Origin: Haematococcus lacustris
Lineage: Eukaryota; Chlorophyta; Chlorophyceae; Chlamydomonadales; Haematococcaceae
Reading direction: 5' to 3'
NCBI GenBank assembly: GCA_030144725.1
Contig: JASKMD010000020.1
Coordinates: 1,591,631 to 1,655,630, forward strand
DNA: 64,000 nucleotides
Shown: positions 1 through 9,863 of the stretch, in pieces
How positions within the stretch are numbered: the stretch's first letter is position 1
Layout of the letters: each line of letters begins with the position of its first letter
Position numbers and translations under genes: made by a program
Notes under the pieces: generated by a model
Seen by the model: only the letters and a program-made list of their open reading frames with translations
What the model was told of the DNA's origin: nothing
Databases searched by the model: none

Positions 1-1870
1 GCGACCCACCTTTTTGCCATGACATGTATCCACCATCTCCGAGCCCATCTTCCCTGCCCCTTGTGCATCAAATACATCCTTTGATAACCCGTCACCTCCT
101 TGCCGCAGGTCCACATCCCTTTACCCTCCTTCCCCTTTCACTCCCCTTCCTCCCCCCCTCCCTCCCTCCCTCCCTCCCTCCCTCCCCAGGTCTCTACAGG
201 TGGCTACAAGTCCCCTTCCCTACCCTGTCCCACCAATTCCACTTTCACCTCTCCCCAACCCCCGCTTCCCCCCTCCCCGTCACCTCCCCCCTGACATCCC
301 AGCCCCCTCCCTTACCCCAGCAGACTACCCCAGAGAGCCCATCCCACCCTTGACGCTCAACCCTACCTTGGCTCTTTCACCCCCACCACTAACAACACCA
401 CTCCAAGGTTAGACCACTCCAAGGTAAGGCCAACAGGGAGCCAACATGGCGCAGCAGCTCCCCTCCCTCCCACCCCCCACCTTCTTACCCTCACCCTCAC
501 CCTCACCTGAGCAGCAAGCAGCAAGGACACGCCCAGCCCAGCCCAGCCCTACTCTCCCACCCTGCGCTTCCTACTGAGGTGAGGACAAAGAATGGTGTGT
601 TGTAATGGATGGCTGCTACACCTGCCCCTCCATCTGCCAGCTCTACTATCTCCCTACTTTATTGGTGAGTGCATCCAGTACCCATGTCCCATGTTTGCTT
701 CCGTTGACAAATCGTCACACTGTTGCTGCAGGTCTTGTGCGCCTACACCTGAGACTATCAATGCCCTCCCTCCCTTCTTCCCCACTTCTCTCGCCCTCCC
801 CATGGACCCCCCCTTCCCTTCTCTATCATCCCGTCCCCTTCTGGGTCCCATTACCCCCTCCGTTACCTGTCAACAGCAGCAGCCTTCCCCCCCCTCCGCC
901 TCCTCACCCTCACCACCTACACGCATTTACACCCCCTTCCAGCAAAAGGTGAGTGCAGGTATGTGGCACCCTGTACCTACACTAACCGCTAGCATGCCCC
1001 TTGTCCCGCTGCAGGGTTGATCGTCACACCCTTCCCCTTTTCCTCCCATTTCCCACGCCCACCACCATCGCCCAGCTTGTCGTCCCTCCACATCCACCTC
1101 TCCCCACCCCCACTTCCCCCCTCCCCGTCACCTCTCCCCTGACATCCCAGCAGCCAAGAGAAAGCCCACCCCATCCACCCTCTTGCCACCACCACCACCA
1201 CCCCCACCCCCTCCCTTCCCCCTCTCCCTCTCTCCCATGCTTGTCAAGCCTACCCTTCCCCTCTCCCACCCTTCGATTGACGTGGCATCGCAGCCCCCAC
1301 CTCATCCCACCTTCCCTTCCCTTCACCCTACTACACACCCCACCGCAGCCCCACCCCACTGGCGCATGGGATATGTTGCCTGGTGTGAGCAGGTAGGAGG
1401 CCAGGAGGACCACAAAGGTGAGGCCACGGTGATAGCTAACAGAGTGCCCAACCTGGTCACCCTACCTCATGTGCACGCCCCTTGGTTGCAGGTCTGATGG
1501 GTCACCTCCCCTCCACTTTCCCTATACAACCACCCCCTCCCAATCTATCCTCCCCGGCCCCCGCTCCCTCTCCCGCCCCGACCCCCGCCCATGCCCCCAA
1601 CCCATGCCCCTACACAACCCAACCCAGGACCCTACCAAACCCAACCCATGCCCCTACCCCAACCCACCCCGCCTTCAAGCCACCCCGCCCATTTAAACCC
1701 AACTGAGCCTCCCGCCTCCCCGCATCCCGCCTCCCTGCCTCCCGCCTCCCCGCCTCCCGCCTCCCTGCCTCCCGCCTTCCACATCTACCCTCCCTCCCCG
1801 CCTTCAAACCTCCACTCCCACCCCCTTCCCAGCAGCAGTCATAGCAAGCAGCCAAAAGGTAGGTAGGTGC
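1..1870. repeat. Pyrimidine-rich, proline-coding degenerate tandem repeat region
   Basis: The plus strand is dominated by C/T with CCC and CTCC runs. Frames are open but encode only Pro/Ser/Thr/Leu low complexity, so I do not call a gene. The region is a degenerate direct repeat. A segment containing CCCTCCCCGTCACCT and CTGACATCCCAG occurs near 270-305 and again near 1115-1150. A segment running from GCAGGTCTGATG into CTCCACTTTCCCTA occurs near 1489 and 2201. Ends resembling AAAAGGTAGGTAGGTGCTAT (1854 and 2281) and GCAGGT give the look of repeated exon/intron units, so a Pro-rich cell-wall-like protein gene cannot be excluded, but no start, stop or conserved domain supports it. Confidence 0.5.
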
Positions 1871-1885
1871 TATAGTGCCCCTACT

Positions 1886-2412
1886 ATCTGCTGCTGCTGC
1901 CCCCCTTGCTGTTGCTGCCCCCCTACTGCTGCTGCTGCCCCCCTTGCTGTTGCTGCCCCCCTACTGCTGCTGCTGCCCCCATGCTGCTGCTGCTGCCCCC
2001 CTACTGCTGCTGCTGCCCCCCTTGCTGTTGCTGCCCCCCTACTGCTGCTGCTGCCCCCATGCTGCTGCTGCTGCCCCCCTACTGCTGCTGCCGCTGCCCC
2101 CATGCCCCCTACTGCTGCTGCCGCTGCCCTCGCATGCCCCCCTGCAGCTGCTGCCCCCATGCCCCCTACTGCTGCCCCCCTACCTTGATTGCAGGTCTGA
2201 TGATTGCAGGTCTGATGAACACCTCTCCTCCACTTTCCCTACACAACCACCCCCTTTCCAGCAGCAATCATCAAGCAGCCAAAAGGTAGGTAGGTGCTAT
2301 CGGCTGCTGCAGCCCCCCTGCCCCCCTGCTGCTGCTGCTGCTGCAGCCCCCCTGCCCCCCTGCTGCTGCAGCCCCCCTGACCCCTTGCTGCTGCAGCCCC
2401 CCTGCCCCCCTA

Positions 2413-2453
<41 letters not shown>

Positions 2454-2650
2454 CCCCCACTGCTGCTGCTGCCCCCCTGCCCCCCTGCTGCTGATGATGC
2501 CCCCCTACTGCTGTTACTGCCCCGCTACTGCTGCTGCTGCTGTAACCCTGCTGCTGAATGGGGGGGCACCAGCGCTGGTTGCGCCTACTATCTGCTGCCT
2601 ACTGTCTGCTGCTGCAGCCCCCCTGCCCCCCTGCCCCCCTGCTGTTTCTG
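1886..2650. repeat. CTG/GCTGCC-rich trinucleotide tract
   Basis: Interrupted CTG repeats with C-runs (units like CTACTGCTGCTGCTGCCCCC) fill this stretch. The longest pure CTG run lies near 2408-2450. All frames are open because the repeat lacks stops (poly-Leu, poly-Cys or poly-Ala on plus; Gln/Ala on minus). This is composition-driven openness and not evidence of a gene. Confidence 0.8.
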
Positions 2651-2656
2651 CCCCAG

Positions 2657-4604
2657 CCAGTACTGGTCACAGCCAGCCAGCCAGTACTGGTCAGCCAGCC
2701 AGTACTGGTCAGCCAACCAGTACTGGTCACAGCCGCCAGCCAGTACTGGTCAGGCCAGCCAGTACTGGTCAGCCAGCCAGTACTGGTCACAGCCAGCCAG
2801 CCAGTACTGGTCAGCCAGCCAGTACTGGTCAGCCAGCCAGTACTGGTCACAGCCAGCCAGCCAGTACTGGTCAGCCAGCCAGTACTGGTCAGCCAACCAG
2901 TACTGGTCACAGCCAGCCAGCCAGTACTGGTCAGCCAGCCAGTACTGGTCAGCCAGCCAGTACTGGTCAGCCAGCCAGTACTGGTCACAGCCAGCCAGTA
3001 CTGGTCACAGCCAGCCAGCCAGTACTGGTCAGCCAGCCAGTACTGGTCACAGCCAGCCAGCCAGTACTGGTCAGCCAGCCAGTACTGGTCAGCCAGCCAG
3101 TACTGGTCAGCCAGCCAGTACTGGTCAGCCAGCCAGTACTGGTCACAGCCAGCCAGCCAGTACTGGTCAGCCAGCCAGTACTGGTCACAGCCAGCCAGCC
3201 AGTACTGGTCAGCCAGCCAGTACTGGTCAGCCAGCCAGTACTGGTCAGCCAGCCAGTACTGGTCAGCCAGCCAGTACTGGTCACAGCCAGCCAGCCAGTA
3301 CTGGTCAGCCAGCCAGTACTGGTCACAGCCAGCCAGCCAGTACTGGTCAGCCAGCCAGTACTGGTCACAGCCAGCCAGCCAGTACTGGTCAGCCAGCCAG
3401 TACTGGTCACAGCCAGCCAGCCAGTACTGGTCAGCCAACCAGTACTGGTCACAGCCAGCCAGCCAGTACTGGTCAGCCAACCAGTACTGGTCACAGCCGC
3501 CAGCCAGTACTGGTCAGGCCAGCCAGTACTGGTCAGCCAGCCAGTACTGGTCACAGCCAGCCAGCCAGTACTGGTCAGCCAGCCAGTACTGGTCAGCCAG
3601 CCAGTACTGGTCACAGCCAGCCAGCCAGTACTGGTCAGCCAGCCAGTACTGGTCAGCCAGACCAGTACTGGTCACAGCCAGCCAGCCAGTACTGGTCAGC
3701 CAGCCAGTACTGGTCAGCCAGCCAGTACTGGTCACAGCCAGCCAGCCAGTACTGGTCAGCCAGCCAGTACTGGTCAGCCAGCCAGTACTGGTCAGCCAGC
3801 CAGTACTGGTCAGCCAGCCAGTACTGGTCAGCCAGCCAGTACTGGTCACAGCCAGCCAGCCAGTACTGGTCAGCCAGCCAGTACTGGTCACAGCCAGCCA
3901 GCCAGTACTGGTCAGCCAGCCAGTACTGGTCAGCCAGCCAGTACTGGTCAGCCAGCCAGTACTGGTCAGCCAGCCAGTACTGGTCACAGCCAGCCAGCCA
4001 GTACTGGTCAGCCAGCCAGTACTGGTCACAGCCAGCCAGCCAGTACTGGTCAGCCAGCCAGTACTGGTCACAGCCAGCCAGCCAGTACTGGTCAGCCAGC
4101 CAGTACTGGTCAGCCAACCAGTACTGGTCACAGCCAGCCAGCCAGTACTGGTCAGCCAACCAGTACTGGTCACAGCCAGCCAGCCAGTACTGGTCAGCCA
4201 GCCAGTACTGGTCACAGCCAGCCAGCCAGTACTGGTCAGCCAGCCAGTACTGGTCAGCCAGCCAGTACTGGTCACAGCCAGCCAGCCAGTACTGGTCAGC
4301 CAGCCAGTACTGGTCACAGCCAGCCAGCCAGTACTGGTCAGCCAGCCAGTACTGGTCAGCCAACCAGTACTGGTCACAGCCAGCCAGCCAGTACTGGTCA
4401 GCCAACCAGTACTGGTCACAGCCAGCCAGCCAGTACTGGTCAGCCAGCCAGTACTGGTCACAGCCAGCCAGCCAGTACTGGTCAGCCAGCCAGCCAGTAC
4501 TGGTCAGCCAGCCAGCCAGTACTGGTCCAGCCAGCCAGTACTGGTCAGCCAGCCAGTACTGGTCACAGCCAGCCAGCCAGTACTGGTCACAACCAGCCAG
4601 CCAG
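2657..4604. repeat. 1.95 kb minisatellite of CCAGTACTGG palindromes
   Basis: The 10-bp perfect palindrome CCAGTACTGG (with a ScaI site) recurs throughout, separated by TCAGCCAG (18-bp period) or TCACAGCCAGCCAG (24-bp period), with rare variants such as CCAACCAG and CCGCCAG. From the length I estimate 90-100 copies. Because both periods are multiples of three and lack stops, long ORFs run through it on both strands (STGQPA, QYWSAS and VLVSQP repeats). I regard these as artefacts. Confidence 0.95.
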
Positions 4605-5259
4605 ACTCTGTGTCACTTTGCAGGGGCTGGAGCTTGGACGACTACCTTCATCACATTGAGGTCGCCTTGCATGAGAAGAGGGAATGAGATAGAGGACGGA
4701 TGGAGTGTCTTGGTTGATGCTACATAGCATGCGAAGCAGTGTACTATGTAATGTTAGTGACAGTGATAACAAACACACGTACATAGTAATCTCAATGACA
4801 TTGCTTAGTGAGTGATAGCACATGCAATGTGTTATAGCGTGTTGTCCTCGGTGCCTATACAGTACCTAACCAAGGCTCCCAGCCCTGACCTCAGTCCTCA
4901 GCCCTAACCCTTCAGCTATCATCCAATTGTCTGTAAGCATACTCGCTTCATCCATAGGACTTGACATTATAGAGAGATGTTAACCCATTACAAGCGCACA
5001 TGATAGCGCACATCGACTAGACATCGCACGTCAGAAAGACTAGGCAGTATTGAGAGTTGTCAACCCATCACAAGCGCACATGCACATTGTAGCGCACATC
5101 GACTGGACATCGCACATCGCACATCGACGTAGACAGCCGTTGGGGAGCTTCCAGCGAAGCGCTAAGACCAGCGATGCAAGTAGTACTATTGGGAAGGCTT
5201 GAATGTGATACGCGGAAACCTTTGATATCTCCATGCCCTAACTCTGCCAAAGCTGACAA
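4605..5259. other. Non-coding stretch with a short direct duplication
   Basis: No gene recognised. About 60 bp (AACCCATtACAAGCGCACATG, then GCGCACATCGACT and GACATCGCAC) at 4982-5036 is repeated with changes at 5062-5120, an old tandem duplication of roughly 80-bp period. Confidence 0.5.
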
Positions 5260-5354
5260 CCAGTACTGGATGGCAACCAGTACTGGATGCCAACCAGTAC
5301 TGGTTGAGGTCCAGTACTGGTTAGCAACCAGTACTGGACCTCAACCAGTACTGG
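5260..5354. repeat. Second CCAGTACTGG cluster, six copies at exact 17-bp period
   Basis: CCAGTACTGG starts at 5260, 5277, 5294, 5311, 5328 and 5345, always 17 bp apart. The 7-bp spacers differ from those of the large array (ATGGCAA, ATGCCAA, TTGAGGT, TTAGCAA, ACCTCAA). The palindrome is conserved while the spacers are not. Confidence 0.95.
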
Positions 5355-5521
5355 TTGCCTCTCAAAACGGCACGACAGGCCAACGCTCGAATCTCGCCAG
5401 CCACTTGGAGTTGATTTTTTTTTCAACAGCGTTGGCTTGCTTATGAGCAACTGCAGCCTTCCATAAAAAAAAAAAGTACCCTTAGGTGGCACCTATAATG
5501 CGATCTTTTCTGCGAGTGTCT

Positions 5522-5655
5522 ACAGGGTCCTACCAATACTGACCTTGTGCAGGGTCCTACAGACCCTGTGCAGGGTCCTACTGACCCTGTGGAGGGTCCT
5601 ACCGACCCGGTGCAGGGTCCTACCGACCCGGTGCAGGGTCCTACCGACCCTCTAC
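5522..5655. repeat. 21-bp minisatellite (GTCCTACCGACCCGGTGCAGG-like)
   Basis: About six units of a 21-bp repeat, translating to GPTDPVQ on plus. The 3' side runs into AC-rich simple sequence (5690-5795, ACACAACACCA-type). No gene is evident. Confidence 0.85.
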
Positions 5656-5810
5656 AACGGGGCACAAGTCACCTACACAAGTCAACAATAGTCATCTATC
5701 ACACAACACCACACCACAACACCAAGTGACCACAACACCAAGTCAACACAACACCAAGTCGACACAAATCAACATCACACCACACCACACCACACTAGGC
5801 TAGGGCTGAG

Positions 5811-6067
5811 CTGGGCTGGGCTGGGCTGGGCTGGGCTGGGCTGGGCTGGGCTGGGCTGGGCTGGGCTGGGCTGGGCTGGGCTGGGCTGGGCTGGGCTGGG
5901 CTGGGCTGGGCTGGGCTGGGCTGGGCTGGGCTGGGCTGGGCTGGGCTGGGCTGGGCTGGGCTGGGCTGGGCTGGGCTGGGCTGGGCTGGGCTGGGCTGGG
6001 CTGGGCTGGGCTGGGCTGGGCTGGGCTGGGCTGGGCTGCGCTGGGCTGGGCTGGGCTGGGCTGGGCT
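5811..6067 (+). repeat. (CTGGG)n pentanucleotide array, about 51 copies
   Basis: Near-perfect pentamer array with one CTGCG variant near 6036. The plus strand carries G3 tracts every 5 nt with 2-nt loops, a canonical G-quadruplex-forming pattern. It directly abuts the stop codon of the minus-strand hAT transposase remnant. Confidence 0.97.
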
Positions 6068-6866
6068 GCTACAGCTGAGGGGCATCAAGCACTACCTGGG
6101 CTGCCATATAGCTCTCCCACTCCTCTTGCGTCTCAGCTGATGCGTGGTGCTCCTTGCGAGTCATGACCCGTGTGTTGAAGAACACATAGGACATGATCCA
6201 CATGCGCCCTAGCAACAAGCGAGAGCGCCGGTCGCTCCAGATGAACTTGAAGGCACTGAACAAGCGCTCGGTGGCAGCTGAGGTGGCGGGGATGCTGAGC
6301 ACGCGCTGCGCCACGACTTGTAGGTGTGGCAGCTTCTTGCCATACCTGCGCCACCAGGCCACTGGGTCCACTGTCAGGTCCGGTGCAAACTGTCCATCGT
6401 GAGCCCCATGCCGACAGCGTAGTCAGGCTCCAGCCAGGTGTCTAGGAGCTCTAGGCGCGCTGCATTGCCAGCAGCATCCTTGCCCTTGCCATCCGCGCTT
6501 GCCAGCTTAGCAGCCAGCTCCTCTGCAGCCAACACCTCCTCAACGGTGAGGTTGTGAGGCTTGTGGCGGTACCTGGGGTCTAGCACGGCAGCCAGGTAGA
6601 GAGCGACATGGTGCCCGTAGTCCATGCGCTTGCTGAACACTTGCTCGAGCTCCATCACCTCATCCACAAACTCCACGGGCACGAGGTAGTGGTGGTGGTA
6701 GTGGTGGTGGTGTCTCACCTCGTGGCATCACCAAACCACTTATCCACTATGGCCAGGCCGTAGTGCACGTCAGCAAGGTTGGCGTGATCCGCTTGAATGG
6801 CTGTCAACAGCTGAGCCACGGGGACCATCAGCTCCACTAAGCAGCTGTTCAGTGCCCACCATGCCT
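6068..6866 (-). pseudogene. hAT transposase C-terminal remnant (frameshifted)
   Basis: Three minus-strand segments match the C-terminal half of a hAT transposase. 6723-6866 has an AWWALNS...LLTAIQADHANL region typical of hAT. 6375-6710 has YLAAVLDPRYRHK. 6069-6400 has DPVAWWRRYGKKLP and then SAATERLFSAFKFIWSDRR, the hAT dimerisation region including the conserved acidic residue (TER), and ends at a TAG at 6069-6071. The last two segments are in different frames with no convincing intron between GLTMDS and FAPDLTVDPVAWW, which indicates a one-base frameshift near 6390. Between the first two, GAG|GTGAGA is a plausible donor. It is homologous to, but distinct from, the two complete elements at 15.7-24 kb (YLAALLDPRYRR, DPVSWWRQHGD). 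The BED-like exon at 8702-9202 is its likely N-terminus. Confidence 0.8.
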
Positions 6867-6869
6867 CAG

Positions 6870-7030
6870 GGCAGCAATGGGCGAGCTGGGGTGGGACGGG
6901 GCTGGGTGGGGCAGGGCGTGGCGGGGCTGAGGGAAGTGGGGTTGGGCGGGGCTGGGAGGGGCTTGGGAGGTGGTGGGGTGGATGGGGCTTGATAGGTGGT
7001 GGGAGGAGGTGGTGGTGGGAGGGGACTGTG
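6870..7030. repeat. G-rich GGGGTGGG/GGGGCTGGG tract
   Basis: Degenerate G-rich repeat (plus strand) with potential to form G-quadruplexes, lying between the hAT exons. No coding evidence. Confidence 0.75.
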
Positions 7031-7789
7031 GGTCAGGCGACCCCAACTAACAAAAAATGACAGGAAATGATAGGAAACCGACCCCTGGTAATCAAAACGA
7101 CGCCGCGTCTCAGCCACGTGGTTTCTATTTATGTTTCGCACATGCCTGGATAGAGGACTCCGTCAGCTATGCGGTGAAACATGTATCAATTAAATACTGT
7201 GCATTGTGCTGAGTGCTAAGGCGGCTCAAATCTTCACATTCAAATGCATGCCAGTTTTGCTCATGCGGGCCTCGCCGCGACCGACCGCCGCGACCGACGT
7301 GGCCCAGTAGCCTCTGCAAACAGTCAGGGACAGTCGCCGCAGTCAAAACAATGCACATGGCACGCCAAACCGATGTAACGACGCCCCTCAACCCATGCTC
7401 GGAAGTATACAAGGCTGCTGCATTGCTTGACCGCTTCGTGAGTAGTACCTACTACCTGGCCACTCGGTAAGGCCACTCAAGGTGTGTGGGCCATTGCTAC
7501 GTTACCTTGCTCTATATGTTGGGTCCGATCCCTCCCGCCCGCCCTCCGCTTGCGTGTCGAGCTTGTGTCCAACTCCGCCCTGACCCCCTGCTGCTCAGCT
7601 GGAGGGGTGGGCAGCCCAGGGGAAGCACCAGCACCAGCTGCCTGCTGCTGCCAGGGGGGTGCAGCAGGAGGGGGGGGCAGGTCAGGGGCGGCACCAGCAC
7701 CAGCTGCCTGCTCATTGGTGCCGCTACTCACCACGCTGCCGGCTGGGACTCATGGGTTTGCGTCTTGCAATGACTTGCTAGGGCCAGGG
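7031..7789. other. No gene recognised
   Basis: Mixed-composition sequence within the presumed hAT remnant. I saw no conserved protein motif on either strand. A 23-bp piece, TCATTGGTGCCGCTACTCAC plus 3 bp (about 7713-7735), is repeated exactly near 8549-8571. Confidence 0.4.
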
Positions 7790-8170
7790 GGCGACATTGA
7801 GAGGGGCTGGGAGGGGGTGGGAAGGGGTGGGCATGGGTGGGAGGGGGTGGGAGGGGGTGGCGGGGGTGGGAGGGGCTGGGAGGGGCTGGGAGGGGCTGGG
7901 AGGGGGTGGGAAGGGTTGGCGGGGCAGTGAGGGGCTTAGGGGGGGGTGGGAGGGGCTGGTGGAGGTGGGAGGGGGTGGGTGGGGGGTGGGGAGGCTGGGA
8001 GGAGGTGGGAGGGGGTGGGTGGGGGGTGGGAGGGGCTGGGAAGGGGTGGGAAGGGGTGGGAGGGGGTGGCGGGGCAGTGAGGGGGCTGGGAGGGGGTGGG
8101 AGGGGCTGGGAGGCTTCTGCGGGGGCTGGGAGGTGGTGGGGCTGCAAGGGGGTGCGAGGGGGCAGGGTCC
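7790..8170. repeat. G-rich (GGGTGGGAGGGG)-type array
   Basis: About 380 bp of GGGTGGGAGGGGCTGGGAGG-type units on the plus strand. It is strongly G-quadruplex prone and has open frames on both strands that are only Gly/Trp or Pro/Ser low complexity. Confidence 0.85.
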
Positions 8171-8701
8171 AGGCGGTCGGAGTAGGCTAGTCAATTCTGC
8201 AAGGCAGAGTCGGGTCACGCCAAAGGGTGAGGAGGCGGCCCTGGTTGATGGATTGCCGTGCTTTCTATTCCAGCAGCTGTGTCGTAGAGTTACGAACAGA
8301 GTAATGACTCGAAATTCTAATAACTCAGAGTGGTCAGCTCACAACATGCCGATTTGTGCAAGGGGGTCCCTTTTTCTGTGTGGCTGGCTAGAGAAACCGC
8401 TATCCATTCGCACCTCGCTGCAATGTCGAGTCATTACTAGCCCCACGATGGCCCTCCAACACCGCCTGCACCAATGAAAGGCTCGCGGAGCGAGCCTGGC
8501 GGGCTGAACATTGATTGTACTTCAGGCTCGATGCCAAGCGCAGTTCGCTCATTGGTGCCGCTACTCACCACTAGAACAATCGATAGTGAGCAGCTGAGGC
8601 GTGTCCGCGCTCGCTTGCGCCGGCATGGACTCTGATGCAAGGATTAACGCGCCGCTTGCCAGTAGATGCGGAGTTATTCGCAGGTGCAAATGCAACAAAC
8701 G
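8171..8701. other. No gene recognised
   Basis: Unique sequence between the G-rich array and the BED-like exon. It contains the second copy of the 23-bp piece noted at 7713. Presumed interior of the hAT remnant, but no transposase segment was recognised here. Confidence 0.4.
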
Positions 8702-9202
8702 CTATCGCAATCGGTGCACTTTGTAGCGAGTACTTGCATGAAGATTACCAACCCCATGTTGGGGACATCCTGAGGTGGTCCCAGCGTCTTGCTGCAGCTC
8801 GGCGACCTCCTTGTTTTCTTGCTTGTACTCTTCAATGGCTGCCGCAATTTCAGAGAAGGTCTTGGCGATGTTCATTGCCTGCGTGCTGGCTAGGAACTTG
8901 CTGCATCGCAAGAGATGTCTCTTGAGACGGTCCTTGTTACTGCCCGCCAAGTTATCCTGGCAGTGATTGCACATATAGCGCAGAACGAAGTTAACAGCGC
9001 CGTCAGTCTCGTCGGGGTCGCTCGTCGGTGCTGTGACGGCCGTCAGCTGTTCCATCACCCAAGCCGACTTTGTCTTGTGCTGAGTCTTGTGCTTCTTCAA
9101 GGACGAGCCTCCGAGTCCATTGGGCAATAGGGGCGGAGGAAGCGATGTGCCTCTCAGCCCGGAGGCCATACGCCTTTTAGCGTGCTGTGGAGCCTCCGAC
9201 AT
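8702..9202 (-). pseudogene. hAT N-terminal exon with BED-type zinc finger
   Basis: A 166-residue minus-strand frame opens MSEAPQHAKRRMASG and contains a BED-like finger. SAWVMEQ is followed by CNHCQDN, a Lys/Arg-rich stretch and RLKRHLLRC, giving the C-x2-C...H-x4-C layout. A coiled-coil-like Glu/Lys-rich segment (EEYKQENKEVAELQ) follows. BED fingers are the usual N-terminal DNA-binding module of hAT transposases, and the C-terminal hAT pieces lie downstream on the same strand at 6.07-6.87 kb. The central DUF659-type core was not found between them, so the element is probably internally deleted or decayed. The start codon is inferred from the first in-frame ATG. Confidence 0.6.
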
Positions 9203-9235
9203 GTTGGGACGACAGCCGGCGGCCTGCTGCGCGAG

Positions 9236-9380
9236 TCTGTAATTACGTAATTACACGACTGGATGTAATTACACGATTTCCCTGCGGACAACCATGTAAT
9301 TACAAAGTTACAAAGTTACAGAATTACGCGTGTAATTACATGTAATTACGTAAAAATACATGTAATTCTGCATCACTGTA
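9236..9380. repeat. TGTAATTAC-motif cluster (subterminal-repeat-like)
   Basis: AT-rich sequence with about eight copies of GTAATTAC or TGTAATTAC in both orientations, just upstream (minus sense) of the BED exon and ending near TCTGCATCACTGTA. Clusters of short motifs next to the ends are typical of hAT subterminal regions that bind transposase. I could not match a terminal inverted repeat at the other end. Confidence 0.45.
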
Positions 9381-9599
9381 GACAACACATTCAATTCAGC
9401 TGTCAAAGTGCTCAAGTGCACAAGACCTATGTAGCGGCTGGGATATTCATATTACAGTACTACTAGCTGCAGGTGCTAGCTGGTGGGGTCTTTGTAGTTC
9501 CGAGCGTACATGCGTCTAAGGTTGTGTTCCTGAGGAGCTTCTCACCTCGAGGCTTCTCACCTTATGAGAAGAGTCTTGCGGCAATAACCAGCCGATGCT

Positions 9600-9659
9600 A
9601 CGTGGCAACGAGCAAGGCGGGGAATGGAAAGCTTGGTCCCGCCTTGCTCGTTGCCACGT
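9600..9659. repeat. Perfect 22-bp inverted repeat with 16-nt loop
   Basis: The arms at 9600-9621 (ACGTGGCAACGAGCAAGGCG plus GG) and 9638-9659 are exact reverse complements separated by 16 nt. Such a hairpin could be a cruciform, a MITE remnant or a small-RNA precursor. There is no flanking gene. Confidence 0.9.
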
Positions 9660-9717
9660 GCAACCGTCAGCCAACTAACTGTTCATGTCAGTCACAAAAT
9701 GACTGCAGGTTAGTACT

Positions 9718-9834
9718 ATATTCCAGTGCAAGGAATCAAGGTAGGGTGGTGCTGCACAAATGGTAAGGGTCGGCACTGACCTGGGGGGAGGGGTAGATGG
9801 TGAAGCCCAGCTTGGACTTCTTGCCATAGTCAAC
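9718..9834 (-). pseudogene. Alpha-tubulin gene fragment (end of exon 2 plus start of intron 2)
   Basis: On minus, 9834-9781 encodes [18 protein letters not shown], exactly the last 18 codons of alpha-tubulin exon 2. It is followed by the donor GTCAGTGC and about 60 nt that still match intron 2 of the array genes (CCATTTgCGCAGCACCACC...TTCCTTGCACyrGA). Exon positions differ only at silent sites. It is an isolated fragment of roughly 117 bp in reverse orientation, 14.5 kb from the array. Retention of intron sequence shows it came from genomic DNA and not from an mRNA copy. Confidence 0.9.
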
Positions 9835-9863
9835 GGTAGGACTTGTTGCCTGACCCCTAAGGG

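Noticed and set aside
2657..4604. CRISPR array
   Set aside because: Regular repeats, but the spacers are themselves two fixed sequences, the setting is a eukaryotic nuclear genome, and there are no cas genes.
1875..4727. A 950-codon plus-strand ORF and several 200-700-codon ORFs on both strands
   Set aside because: They run through CTG and 18/24-bp repeats whose period is a multiple of three and lacks stops. All are low complexity in every frame.
5795..6088. 97-codon minus ORF of SPAQP repeats
   Set aside because: Translation of the (CTGGG)n array only.
7728..8477. Long Gly/Trp-rich (plus) and Pro/Ser-rich (minus) ORFs
   Set aside because: Open only because of the G-rich repeat; no start context or domain.
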